This document shows, in pieces, positions 23,860 to 32,215 of a stretch of 64,000 nt of DNA (its first letter is position 1; the number at the start of each line of letters is the position of its first letter). The position numbers and the translations under genes were made by a program. Origin of the DNA: Desulfobacteraceae bacterium (GTDB taxonomy: Bacteria; Desulfobacterota; Desulfobacteria; Desulfobacterales; UBA5852); NCBI GenBank assembly GCA_014237395.1, contig JABZFP010000044.1, positions 1 to 64,000 of the forward strand. The letters are read 5' to 3'. Below the pieces are notes generated by a model. The model saw only the letters and a list, made by a program, of their open reading frames with translations. It was not told the origin of the DNA and made no database searches.

Positions 23860-26800
23860 ATGCGCATTTACCGGAATGTTATCTTTGCGGCGATCGCCCT
23901 GTTGCTTCTGTCTTCTTTGGCTCTTGCGGCACCCTCCGAAAGGGTGCAGGAAAGCACGCCCGCGGAACTCTACCACTGGCGTGACTGGGTTCTCTTCGAC
24001 AAGCCGGACCGGTTGTGTCCCACAGCTTTCAACGAGGGGGGCACGTATCGTTGCGGGTGGCCTTCGCGTTTGCGCCTCGACCTGACCCAGCAGGGGGGTA
24101 CGTTTGAACAGGACTGGATCGTTCTGGCCCGCGGCTGGCAGCCCCTGGCCGGGGATGCCGCTTTGCACATCTGGCCGCTGGACGTACGCCTCTCCGGAAA
24201 ACCGGTGCCGGTGATCGACCGCAACGGCACACCATCCATTTTCATGCCGCCCGGGGAATACACGGTGACCGGACGGTTCAACTGGCTGAAACTGCCCGAG
24301 ACCATCCAGGTGCCGCCGGCCATCGGATTGATCGACCTGACGATCGATGGCCGCCGGGTGGATTCCCTGTCATACGATGCCGGCGGGCGCTTGTGGCTGC
24401 AGGCACGGGATGGCGTGGCGGATGAAGAAGACCGCCTGCAGGTTCACGTTTATCGGTTGTTGAACGACACCATTCCCATGCGGATCACAACGCTGTTCCG
24501 GCTGGAGGTTTCCGGCCGGGCCCGCGAGATCGAACTGGCGGAAGTGCTGCTGGAAGGGACCCGTGTCCTCGCGCTGGATAGTCCGCTGCCGGCTAAGCTG
24601 GGGTCCCAGGGGGGACTTTTAGTGCAGGCCCGGCCGGGCCAATGGGACCTCCGGATCGAGGCCCGTTCGATGACCTCCGTGGACAGGCTTACGGCTCCCG
24701 GACGCTATTCTCCCGAGATCTGGTCCTTCCAGGCCCAGAACCACCTCAGGATGGCAACCCTTTCCGGATCACCTTCAGTGGAACCGGCCCAGACCGATAT
24801 GCCGCCGGAGTGGCGGAATTTTCCGGCCTTCCTGGTCGAGGAAACCGGCGGCCTGGCGTTCAAAACGCTTCGCCGGGGCGATGCCGATCCGGCACCGGAC
24901 CGTTTGACCCTGGCCCGCACCTGGTGGCTGGATTTTGACGGCGGCGGTTTTACCCTCCAGGACCAGCTCAAAGGCACGTTGAGCCGCCAGTGGTACGTGG
25001 CCATGCGGCCGCCGTTCGAACTCGGGCGCGTAGCGGTGGACGGGGTGGACCGCGTCATCACGAAACACGGTTCGTCCGACCTGCCGGGCGTGGAGCTCCG
25101 GCGCGGTGCGCTGGACCTGGTGGCCGAGGCACGCTACGAAGGGGCGCGTTTCGGCACGATGCCGGCTGTGGGTTGGGAACATGATTTCCAGAAGGTGACC
25201 GGCGTCCTCAACCTTCCCCCCGGCTGGCGGCTGTTTGGCGCCACCGGTGTGGACCGCATGGACGGCAGCTGGATCCAGCGTTGGACCCTGCTCGACTTTT
25301 TCGTCGTGCTGATCATCACCCTGGCCGTGTTTAAACTTCGCAACTGGCGTTGGGGCCTGCTGGCGCTTGTGACCATGACGCTCATGTTCCAGGAGCCCAA
25401 TGCGCCCATTTATGTCTGGCTGCATATCCTGGCGGTCATGGCGCTGTTGAAAGTCCTGCCGGAAGGAAAGATCAGGGGGCTTGTCAAGTTGTGGGGGGTT
25501 GCGGCGATTGTGTTTTTACTGGTCGTGTCGATTCCCTTCATGGTGCAGCAGGTTCGCTGGGGGTTGTATCCCCAGTTGGCGCATCCGCAATCGGTCAGCT
25601 TTTTCCCCGGCGGAACGGCACCGGCGCCGGCAACCGTCCAGCGAGATGCACGCGAAGCCGTGCGTTCGGCCGAAATCGACCAGGAGGTGGCGGGAAGCAT
25701 CATGCGCACGCCATCAATGGGGAAGTTCCAATCCGGCGAAGCGCCGGCCATCGAGCAGTTCGATCCCCAGGCCCTGGTTCAGACCGGTCCGGGGCTGCCC
25801 CGCTGGCGTTGGGGGGTGCACCGTTTCGAGTGGAACGGGCCTGTTCAGAGCGATCAGACCATGCGGCTCTGGCTGGTGCCGCCCATGGTCAATTTCATGC
25901 TGGCCATTTTGCGCGTCCTGCTACTGGGGGCCTTCATTCTTGGGGTCGTCAGCCTGAAGGACTGGTGGCAGGTCATCCGCACCCGGCTCAAGCCGGCGGC
26001 CCAGGCGGCCGGCCTGGCAGTTCTCCTGCTCATGGCCATCGGGCCCCACCGGAGCCAGGCCGCCAGCGAGGCGTTTCCGCCGCCCGAGCTGCTGAAACAG
26101 CTGGAAGACCGTCTTCTGGAAAAACCGGATTGTCTCCCGGCCTGTGCCGACATTGCGCAACTGGCGTTGACAGCCGGCCCGGACAGGCTTCAAATTCTGC
26201 TCGAAGTGCATGCGGCGGTGCGGACGGCGATACCGCTTCCGGTGACGCCGGCTTCCTGGACACCCGAAGCGATCCTGCTTGACCAGGAACCAGCCCCGGG
26301 CCTGGCGCGCGATGCGGCCGGCCAGCTGTGGCTGTTGGTGGGCGAAGGAATTCACACCATCGTGCTTACCGGCCGCATTGCTCCCGGGGTAACGACGCTC
26401 CAGATTCCGTTCCCCATGCCGCCGCACACCGCTGCGTATTCGGCCGAGGGGTGGCAGGTCACGGGTATCGATGCGGACGGGAACGTTGCCGGTACGGTTC
26501 AGCTCACATCGGAGAAACCGGCTGACACCCAGGCCGTCGACGATCGAACCCAAGCGCTGCCGCCTTTTCTGCATGTCGAACGAACGTTGCACCTGGGGCT
26601 GACCTGGCAGGTATCCACCACCGTGACGCGTATCACGCCGCCGGGAGCATCGGTGCTGGCGTCCATTCCCCTCCTTGCCGATGAGGCTGTCACAACGGCC
26701 GGTATCGACACCGCCCAAGGAGCGGCGCTGATCGACATGGGGCCGTCCGTTCGGCAAGTGCGATACCATTCCGTGTTGGCCCTGTCGCCCACATTGACAC

Positions 26801-27963
26801 TGCAAGCCCCCCTGGCCGTACCCTGGACCGAGACCTGGATACTGGACGCAAGCCCTATCTGGCACTGTGAAACCAGTGGCATCCCGGTGATCCACCACCA
26901 GGGCAAACAGGGCCTTTGGCAGCCGGAATGGCGCCCCTGGCCGGGGGAAGCGGTTGACATCCGGGTGACGCGACCGGAAGCCGTGCCGGGGCGTACGATC
27001 ACCCTGGATGCCGTCGATCTCACCTTTGTGCCCGGTCAGCGTTTCGACCGCAGCCAGCTCAAGATAACGGCCCGCACCAGCAAGGGCGGCCGTCATGAAA
27101 TCGAACTGCCGGCGGCGGCCGCGCTGCAGTTGGTCACCATCAACGGAAAAAGTCTGCCGGTCCGTCTCGAGGACCGGATCGTTCCGCTGCCGCTGGAACC
27201 CGGATCCCAGGATGTCCTATTGGAATGGCACCAGCCCTCGCGCGCCCAAATGCTTATGCGCTCGCCGGCCCTGAACCTGGGCGAGCAGGCCGTGAACGCC
27301 AATGTGTCGTTTAAGATGCCCGCCGACCGATGGATTATTTTTGCCGGCGGGCCGCGCCTGGGGCCGGCCGTATTGTTCTGGAGCTATCTGATCGTCATGG
27401 TGCTGGCGGCTTTGGCCCTTGCCCGAACCCGCTTCACGCCGCTCAGGTATGCCTCCTGGCTCCTGCTTTCGGTGGGGCTGACCCAGGTTTCGATTGTTGC
27501 GGCCCTGATCGTGGTGGGCTGGTTTTTCGCCCTGGCCTGGCGGGAAACATCCCTCAAGGATGCTGGCTGGCTCAAATTTAACGGGGTGCAGCTGCTGCTG
27601 GTCGTGTGGACCATCGCGGCCCTGGCCGGTCTCTACACGGCGGTGGAGCGCGGCCTGCTGGGCACGCCGGATATGCAGATCGCCGGCAACGCCTCCACCC
27701 GGTTCGTGCTCAACTGGACCCAGGACAGGATCGATGCCATGCTGCCCCAACCCTGGGTGCTGGTGCTGCCCATGTGGAGCTATCGCGTGCTCATGCTGTT
27801 CTGGTCGCTGTGGCTGGCGCTGGCGCTTCTGAAATGGCTGCGCTGGGGATGGTCCTGCTACAGCCGCAACGGTATCTGGAAGAAGCCGCCGCCCCGCAAG
27901 CGCAAACCCAAGCAGGTGTGGCGGACGCCGGAGGAGACGGGCGGGCCCGACCAACCGTCGTGA
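23860..27963 (+). CDS. Large multidomain membrane protein, unknown function (1367 aa)
   Basis: The ATG at 23860 follows TTGGAGGA and opens a signal peptide (VIFAAIALLLLSSLALAA). Frames starting earlier overlap the dehalogenase gene. Residues about 30-460 are beta-rich and periplasmic. Hydrophobic segments then come near 465-540 (FFVVLIITLAVFKL, IYVWLHILAVMALLK), 560-575, 670-690 and 710-730. A second beta-rich domain covers 750-1170, and three to five further helices lie near 1175-1345. The tail is basic and probably cytoplasmic (KKPPPRKRKPKQVW). The two periplasmic blocks suggest an internal duplication of one large extracytoplasmic module. I do not recognise the family. Confidence 0.7.
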   Translation: MRIYRNVIFAAIALLLLSSLALAAPSERVQESTPAELYHWRDWVLFDKPDRLCPTAFNEGGTYRCGWPSRLRLDLTQQGGTFEQDWIVLARGWQPLAGDAALHIWPLDVRLSGKPVPVIDRNGTPSIFMPPGEYTVTGRFNWLKLPETIQVPPAIGLIDLTIDGRRVDSLSYDAGGRLWLQARDGVADEEDRLQVHVYRLLNDTIPMRITTLFRLEVSGRAREIELAEVLLEGTRVLALDSPLPAKLGSQGGLLVQARPGQWDLRIEARSMTSVDRLTAPGRYSPEIWSFQAQNHLRMATLSGSPSVEPAQTDMPPEWRNFPAFLVEETGGLAFKTLRRGDADPAPDRLTLARTWWLDFDGGGFTLQDQLKGTLSRQWYVAMRPPFELGRVAVDGVDRVITKHGSSDLPGVELRRGALDLVAEARYEGARFGTMPAVGWEHDFQKVTGVLNLPPGWRLFGATGVDRMDGSWIQRWTLLDFFVVLIITLAVFKLRNWRWGLLALVTMTLMFQEPNAPIYVWLHILAVMALLKVLPEGKIRGLVKLWGVAAIVFLLVVSIPFMVQQVRWGLYPQLAHPQSVSFFPGGTAPAPATVQRDAREAVRSAEIDQEVAGSIMRTPSMGKFQSGEAPAIEQFDPQALVQTGPGLPRWRWGVHRFEWNGPVQSDQTMRLWLVPPMVNFMLAILRVLLLGAFILGVVSLKDWWQVIRTRLKPAAQAAGLAVLLLMAIGPHRSQAASEAFPPPELLKQLEDRLLEKPDCLPACADIAQLALTAGPDRLQILLEVHAAVRTAIPLPVTPASWTPEAILLDQEPAPGLARDAAGQLWLLVGEGIHTIVLTGRIAPGVTTLQIPFPMPPHTAAYSAEGWQVTGIDADGNVAGTVQLTSEKPADTQAVDDRTQALPPFLHVERTLHLGLTWQVSTTVTRITPPGASVLASIPLLADEAVTTAGIDTAQGAALIDMGPSVRQVRYHSVLALSPTLTLQAPLAVPWTETWILDASPIWHCETSGIPVIHHQGKQGLWQPEWRPWPGEAVDIRVTRPEAVPGRTITLDAVDLTFVPGQRFDRSQLKITARTSKGGRHEIELPAAAALQLVTINGKSLPVRLEDRIVPLPLEPGSQDVLLEWHQPSRAQMLMRSPALNLGEQAVNANVSFKMPADRWIIFAGGPRLGPAVLFWSYLIVMVLAALALARTRFTPLRYASWLLLSVGLTQVSIVAALIVVGWFFALAWRETSLKDAGWLKFNGVQLLLVVWTIAALAGLYTAVERGLLGTPDMQIAGNASTRFVLNWTQDRIDAMLPQPWVLVLPMWSYRVLMLFWSLWLALALLKWLRWGWSCYSRNGIWKKPPPRKRKPKQVWRTPEETGGPDQPS

Positions 27964-28048
27964 TGGACTCGCCGCCGCCATGGTTTGACGGCCCGGTCTG
28001 TAATTCGGCTCTTTGGGAGAAATGCGGTTGCGCGAGCCGCCAATACGC

Positions 28049-28675
28049 TCAGGCTGTTACGCTGTAGAGGCAAATTTTACAGCGGGCACCCTCCTGCTGA
28101 ATATAATCGGCGGTGCGCAGTTCCTGCAGTTCCCAGAGGCCGTCGTTTTCGATGCCGCGCAAACGGGTGCGGTAGCCGTCTTCTTCCCAGGCTTGTTCGC
28201 GCACGGTAAAACAGATGCCGCCACCGGGTCTGGTGATACGGATCAGCTCGTTCATTGCTTCGGGGCCTACATGGCCGCAGGTGAAAGTCCCGACACTGAT
28301 CACGGCGTCGTAGGTGTTCGTCGTAATGTCCAGGGGTTTGGTCAAATCGTGTCGGCTCAGGGATTGGTAGATTTGCTTTTCCCGGGCCTTTTCCAGCATG
28401 TCCGGCGAGTAATCGAGACCATCGATATGGACGCAGCCGTCCCGATGCAGAAGCTCGCCCACGATGCCGGTGCCGCAGCCGGCATCCATAATGCGGGCGC
28501 CTTTGTCTTCCAAGTGGCTCAAAAGAAGTTTGCTGGCGATCATGGGCGCGACATACCCCATCTCGCCCAGAAGATCGTTGTCGTATTTTTCGGCCCACTC
28601 GCTGTATGCCGTCATGAGTTCTTCGGTGTTGGATGCGTTTAGCACGCGGTCGTGAATTTCCCTGCGGGTACTCAT
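28049..28675 (-). CDS. Class I SAM-dependent methyltransferase (METTL27-like)
   Basis: The gene encodes 208 residues. The ATG at 28675 follows AGGGAGAA. Motif I is IMDAGCGTGIVGELL, followed by an acidic loop (HIDGLDYSPDMLEKA), motif II near YDAVISVGTFTCGHV and motif III RPGGGICFTV. The sequence AYSEWAEKYDNDL is like the WBSCR27/METTL27 group of small-molecule methyltransferases. The acceptor is unknown. It is convergent with the giant membrane protein gene. Confidence 0.8.
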   Translation of the reverse strand: MSTRREIHDRVLNASNTEELMTAYSEWAEKYDNDLLGEMGYVAPMIASKLLLSHLEDKGARIMDAGCGTGIVGELLHRDGCVHIDGLDYSPDMLEKAREKQIYQSLSRHDLTKPLDITTNTYDAVISVGTFTCGHVGPEAMNELIRITRPGGGICFTVREQAWEEDGYRTRLRGIENDGLWELQELRTADYIQQEGARCKICLYSVTA

Positions 28676-28910
28676 CAAATTCTCCCTGATGTTGGTGCGG
28701 TCGCCAAAGAGGGCCGATGGGCTTTGGCGGCAGACGCTATGGTATGGCTACAATGGGCGGTGGCCCTGTCATCCCAACCGGACAGCGATGCTACGCGAAG
28801 GATGCTTCGGCTGCCGATCAAGGATCGCCGATCATCCATTGGCAACCCGGTAGAGGATACGATATCGGACTGTGGTTTGCAAACCAAGCCGCCGGTTTCA
28901 GCGGTCGGCA

Positions 28911-29663
28911 TCATTTGGGAATGACGACGGGGAAGCCGTTGTGGTGATGGATGTCAACCGGAAGACCGTAGACGTCTTTAATGATATCGGCGGTTATCTC
29001 CTGCGGTGCAACGGCCGCATGGATGCCGCCGTTCTTCAGAAACAGGCATTGATCCGCATATCGGAAAGCGGTGGTCAGATCGTGCAGGGTCATCACGGCA
29101 GCGACGGCATGCTCCCGAACCACCCGGCGGATCAGTTGCAGGATTTCCACCTGGTTTTTCAGATCGAGGCTGCTGGTGGGCTCATCCATCAGCAGCAGGC
29201 GGGGCTCCTGAACCAGGGCGCGGGCGACGGCCACCTTCTGCAATTCACCACCGCTCATGCGGTCGATGTGGCGCAGGGCCAGCTTTTCCATGTGGAGACT
29301 TTTGATGGCGCCGTCAACGATCTGGAGATCTTCGGCCGCGGCACGCAGTCGGATATGGGGGCGCCGCCCCATCAGGATGGCATCGAAGGCCGTTATCTTG
29401 CCGGTGGTCTGGTGCTGGGCCACATAACCGATGCGGCGTGCCACGGCCATGGCCTCCAGCTTGAGAACGGTTTCATCCTCCACCAGGATCACGCCCGAAG
29501 ACGGCTTGAGGATGCCGTTGATGCAGCGCAGCAGGGTGGATTTCCCGACCCCGTTGGGTCCGAGAACGGCTACGAGGTCGCCCTGGCCCACCTCAAATGT
29601 CACGTCATGCAACACCGGATGGCCGTTGTAGCTGAACCGCATGCCGTCGATGCGCAGAATCAC
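28911..29663 (-). CDS. ABC transporter ATPase (FepC/BtuD type)
   Basis: The gene encodes 250 residues from a GTG at 29663 that overlaps the permease stop by four bases, showing translational coupling. It has Walker A (GPNGVGKST), the signature MSGGELQKVAVARALV, Walker B (LLLMDEPTSSLD) and the H-loop (VMTLHDLTTAF). It energises uptake of an iron-siderophore, heme or cobalamin-like ligand. A longer frame inside the permease gene is rejected. Confidence 0.9.
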   Translation of the reverse strand: MILRIDGMRFSYNGHPVLHDVTFEVGQGDLVAVLGPNGVGKSTLLRCINGILKPSSGVILVEDETVLKLEAMAVARRIGYVAQHQTTGKITAFDAILMGRRPHIRLRAAAEDLQIVDGAIKSLHMEKLALRHIDRMSGGELQKVAVARALVQEPRLLLMDEPTSSLDLKNQVEILQLIRRVVREHAVAAVMTLHDLTTAFRYADQCLFLKNGGIHAAVAPQEITADIIKDVYGLPVDIHHHNGFPVVIPK

Positions 29664-30730
29664 GTGCCGCGTCCTTTCATAATCAGCACCATGAATACGG
29701 GGGCGCCCATAAAAGCCGTGAGAATGGAAACGGGCAGCAGGTGGGGCGCGAGAATGAGGCGCGCCGCGGTGTCCGACATCAGGAGCAGGACCGCTCCCAG
29801 AACGGCCGAGGCCGGCAGCAGAAAGCGGTTGTCGCCTCCGATCAGGCGGCGCACCATGTGGGGGCACACCAACCCCACGAAACCGATAATGCCAAGAAAA
29901 GAGACAATGACGGCCGTCACCAGGGAGGCCGTCAACATTCCCCACAGCCGGATCCGGGTCACCCGGACCCCCAAACCCCGGGCGGTTTCGTCACCGGCAT
30001 CCACGGCATTGTAGTTCCAGACATTGAGCAGGAAATAAAGCGTCGCCGCCAGGGTGACGCTTGCCAGAAGGGACAACTCTCCCCAGCTGGCCCGGGCCAC
30101 ATCGCCGAAGGTCCAGAACACCATGGCGGCCAATTGTACATCGTCGGCGAAAAATTGCAGGAACATGGTGCCCGCCGTAAACAAGGCGCCCAGGGCAACA
30201 CCCGCCAGGATCATGGTTTCCGGCTTGGCCCCGCGCATGCGGGATACCGCCACGATAAACAGGGAGGCCAGCATGGAAAAGGCAAAGGCCGAGGCCGTGG
30301 TGACCAGGGGATTGGTCATGGCGACGGCCCCCAGGCTGGTGCTGGTCATGGTGCCGGAGTCCAGGATCATGACGGCAAAGGCGGCGCCGAAGGCGGCTGC
30401 GTGTGAAATGCCCAGCGTAAATGGGGAACCCAGGGGGTTGCGCAGGATGGACTGCATCACGGCCCCGCTTACGGCAAGACCGGCACCCGCCACAACAGCG
30501 GCCAGGACCTGCGGCAGCCGAATTTGCCAGACGATCATATCGAAGCGCCTGGAGGTGCCGGCACCGGCCAGGGAACGGATTACGTCCGCAAGGGGGATGC
30601 GGGCCGCTCCCGTGGCAATGCCGTAGAGAGCGGCCAGGCCCAGAAGCAGCAGCCCGGAGGCGATCAGGGCGATCTTGCGACGGGTATAGCGGGCATAGTC
30701 CCGGTTCAATGTGCCGCTGGCCAGGTGCAT
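29660..30730 (-). CDS. ABC transporter permease (FecCD/BtuC type)
   Basis: The gene encodes 356 residues with about ten hydrophobic helices. It includes the conserved QSILRNPLGSPFTLGIS and the coupling region GFVGLVCPHMVRRLIGGDNR of FecCD permeases. It probably forms a homodimer in the inner membrane. It starts 12 bases after the binding protein gene, and the three genes form one operon. Confidence 0.9.
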   Translation of the reverse strand: MHLASGTLNRDYARYTRRKIALIASGLLLLGLAALYGIATGAARIPLADVIRSLAGAGTSRRFDMIVWQIRLPQVLAAVVAGAGLAVSGAVMQSILRNPLGSPFTLGISHAAAFGAAFAVMILDSGTMTSTSLGAVAMTNPLVTTASAFAFSMLASLFIVAVSRMRGAKPETMILAGVALGALFTAGTMFLQFFADDVQLAAMVFWTFGDVARASWGELSLLASVTLAATLYFLLNVWNYNAVDAGDETARGLGVRVTRIRLWGMLTASLVTAVIVSFLGIIGFVGLVCPHMVRRLIGGDNRFLLPASAVLGAVLLLMSDTAARLILAPHLLPVSILTAFMGAPVFMVLIMKGRGT

Positions 30731-30742
30731 GGCATCTCTCTC

Positions 30743-31864
30743 CTATTGCAGGGGAACCGGTTGGAAGACCAGACGCCCGAAAGCCGTGTTCATTTTTTCA
30801 AATACGGGCGCGCCAACCAGAAAGGTATAGATGCGATCCGCCGCCTCGACCGGATCGATATCCGCAAAGGCTTCGGGATAGATGCGCTTACCGATAAAAT
30901 ATGCATTGGCCAGGATGGAGCCGAAGTTGCGGCTGTACCAATTGTAAGGCAAAACGCCAAATACCCGCCCGCTTTGCTCGGCCGAAAGGCTGCGGTAGGC
31001 GGGGTCGGTTCGCAACTCATGCCACCCGCCGGCCTGATCCCCCATCTGCAGGGTGGCGAGATCCAAAAAGAGATAATCGGGGTCCCAGACGAGGATTTTT
31101 TCTTTCGCGATGCTGCTGTTCGAAAGGGGCTGGCTGCGGTCTTCGTCATTCCGGGCAAGATTGCGAACGTTGACGAAGGCAAAGGGCGGATAACCCGGCT
31201 CGGTGGATTGAAACCCGTGGGGACCACGATAGGCAATGCCCCCCACAAAGCAGCCCGGGCGCCGGTTGTCCGGTATGCCGGCGGTGCGGTTTTCAAGGTC
31301 CCGGATGCGATTTTCGAAAAAGGCGATTACCACTTCCGCCCGTTGTGTTTGGTCCATGACGATTCCCATGATGCGCAGGGACGAAAACAGATCGGACCGG
31401 CGCCGCCCCAGATCGCTGTCAAGCAAAACAACGACCGGGATACCGGTTTTGCGCGCGAGTTCATCGGGATCGGAGCCTGTGGCGGAAGCCATTTTGAAAA
31501 TCACCTGCGGCAAGGGATCGAGGGTCAGGATGCGTTCGGGATGGTCGTACCCGCGGAACTCGCCGAAGACGGGAAACGTCTTGAATTGAGGATTGGCAAG
31601 GGCATAGGGCCTTGCATCGAATTGCGCCCGGTGGACTTCCATGTCATCCACGGCCACGATGCGATCCTGGCATTCAAGGTAGGTCAAGAGCCGCAAGGCA
31701 CCGGCGCCGGAGCAGATGACGTGCTCGATCCCTGGCGGCAGCGCAACGTGCCGGCCCGTCGCATCGGTGATCATGCGGAGGGAGGCCGGTGTGGATGCCA
31801 TCCCGGCAAATGGCAGGCCCAGACTGACCAGCACAACCACCATAACGAATTTCATCAGCCGCAT
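30743..31864 (-). CDS. Periplasmic binding protein, TroA/FecB-like
   Basis: The gene encodes 373 residues. A signal peptide (VMVVVLVSLGLPFAG) is followed by a TroA-fold protein (MITDATGRHVALPPGIEHVI, VICSGAGALRLLTYL, LAMP-like C-terminal YSRNFGSILANAYFIGKRIY). Such proteins bind ferric siderophores, heme or corrinoids. I cannot decide which. The gene begins 17 bases after the T tract of a terminator, so its expression depends on read-through, on a promoter within the short leader, or on relief of termination. Confidence 0.8.
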   Translation of the reverse strand: MRLMKFVMVVVLVSLGLPFAGMASTPASLRMITDATGRHVALPPGIEHVICSGAGALRLLTYLECQDRIVAVDDMEVHRAQFDARPYALANPQFKTFPVFGEFRGYDHPERILTLDPLPQVIFKMASATGSDPDELARKTGIPVVVLLDSDLGRRRSDLFSSLRIMGIVMDQTQRAEVVIAFFENRIRDLENRTAGIPDNRRPGCFVGGIAYRGPHGFQSTEPGYPPFAFVNVRNLARNDEDRSQPLSNSSIAKEKILVWDPDYLFLDLATLQMGDQAGGWHELRTDPAYRSLSAEQSGRVFGVLPYNWYSRNFGSILANAYFIGKRIYPEAFADIDPVEAADRIYTFLVGAPVFEKMNTAFGRLVFQPVPLQ

Positions 31865-31880
31865 CGAATCCCACTTTCAA

Positions 31881-31939
31881 AAATAAAAAAAGCCACGAAG
31901 CATCGACCCCTTCGTCAGGGTCATTTGCCTTCGTGGCTT
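31881..31939 (-). terminator. Terminator in the leader of the ABC importer operon
   Basis: On the minus strand AAGCCACGAAG pairs with CTTCGTGGCTT. An inner stem GACCC/GGGTC stacks inside it, and a T-rich tract follows directly. It lies immediately before the binding-protein start. Confidence 0.75.
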
Positions 31940-31952
31940 AAATTTTGATGTC

Positions 31953-31983
31953 GAAAAAAGGCCGACCTGCCTTCTGGCAGGTC
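31953..31983 (-). terminator. Second terminator-like hairpin
   Basis: On the minus strand GACCTGCC-AGAA-GGCAGGTC is followed by GGCCTTTTTT. With the next hairpin it forms a tandem pair between a possible promoter and the importer operon. Confidence 0.7.
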
Positions 31984-31996
31984 AATTCCGGCGAGC

Positions 31997-32026
31997 AATG
32001 TAGCCGGTGGGCGCAAGGTCTGTCAA
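31997..32026 (-). promoter_or_regulatory. Candidate sigma-70 promoter upstream of the tandem terminators
   Basis: The minus strand reads TTGACA (32026-32021), an 18-base spacer and TACATT (32002-31997). Transcription would start near 31990 and meet the first hairpin within about ten bases. Confidence 0.4.
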
Positions 32027-32145
32027 GAGGAAATCAGGCGGTGTTTACTTCCCACAGTGCTCGGCGGCCACCCGTATGTTCGGCCAAGGACAACGCCTGC
32101 CCCTTTCGCAGGACGGTTCAGGGCGTGTGACGTCGATTTCCCTGA

Positions 32146-32171
32146 TGGCGCGGCAGGATTCTGCCGCGCCA
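32146..32171 (-). terminator. Hairpin downstream of the Fn3 protein gene
   Basis: TGGCGCGGCAG and CTGCCGCGCCA form a perfect 11-bp stem with a 4-base loop, 45 bases after the Fn3 gene stop. No T tract follows, so terminator activity is uncertain. Confidence 0.5.
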
Positions 32172-32215
32172 GGCCATGACAGGGAGGTGTCATTTTTCCG
32201 GGCCGGAATACGATG

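Noticed and set aside
30524..31948. 474-codon open frame on the + strand
   Set aside because: It is antisense to the binding protein and permease genes of the importer, which have clear family features.
31940..32215. Cobalamin riboswitch upstream of the ABC importer
   Set aside because: The minus strand has a GACCTGCC string and CACTGTGGGAAG, both reminiscent of B12 riboswitches. The central conserved blocks (such as CCCGCAACTGT and GGTGAAA) are not there and the GACCTGCC is part of a terminator stem.
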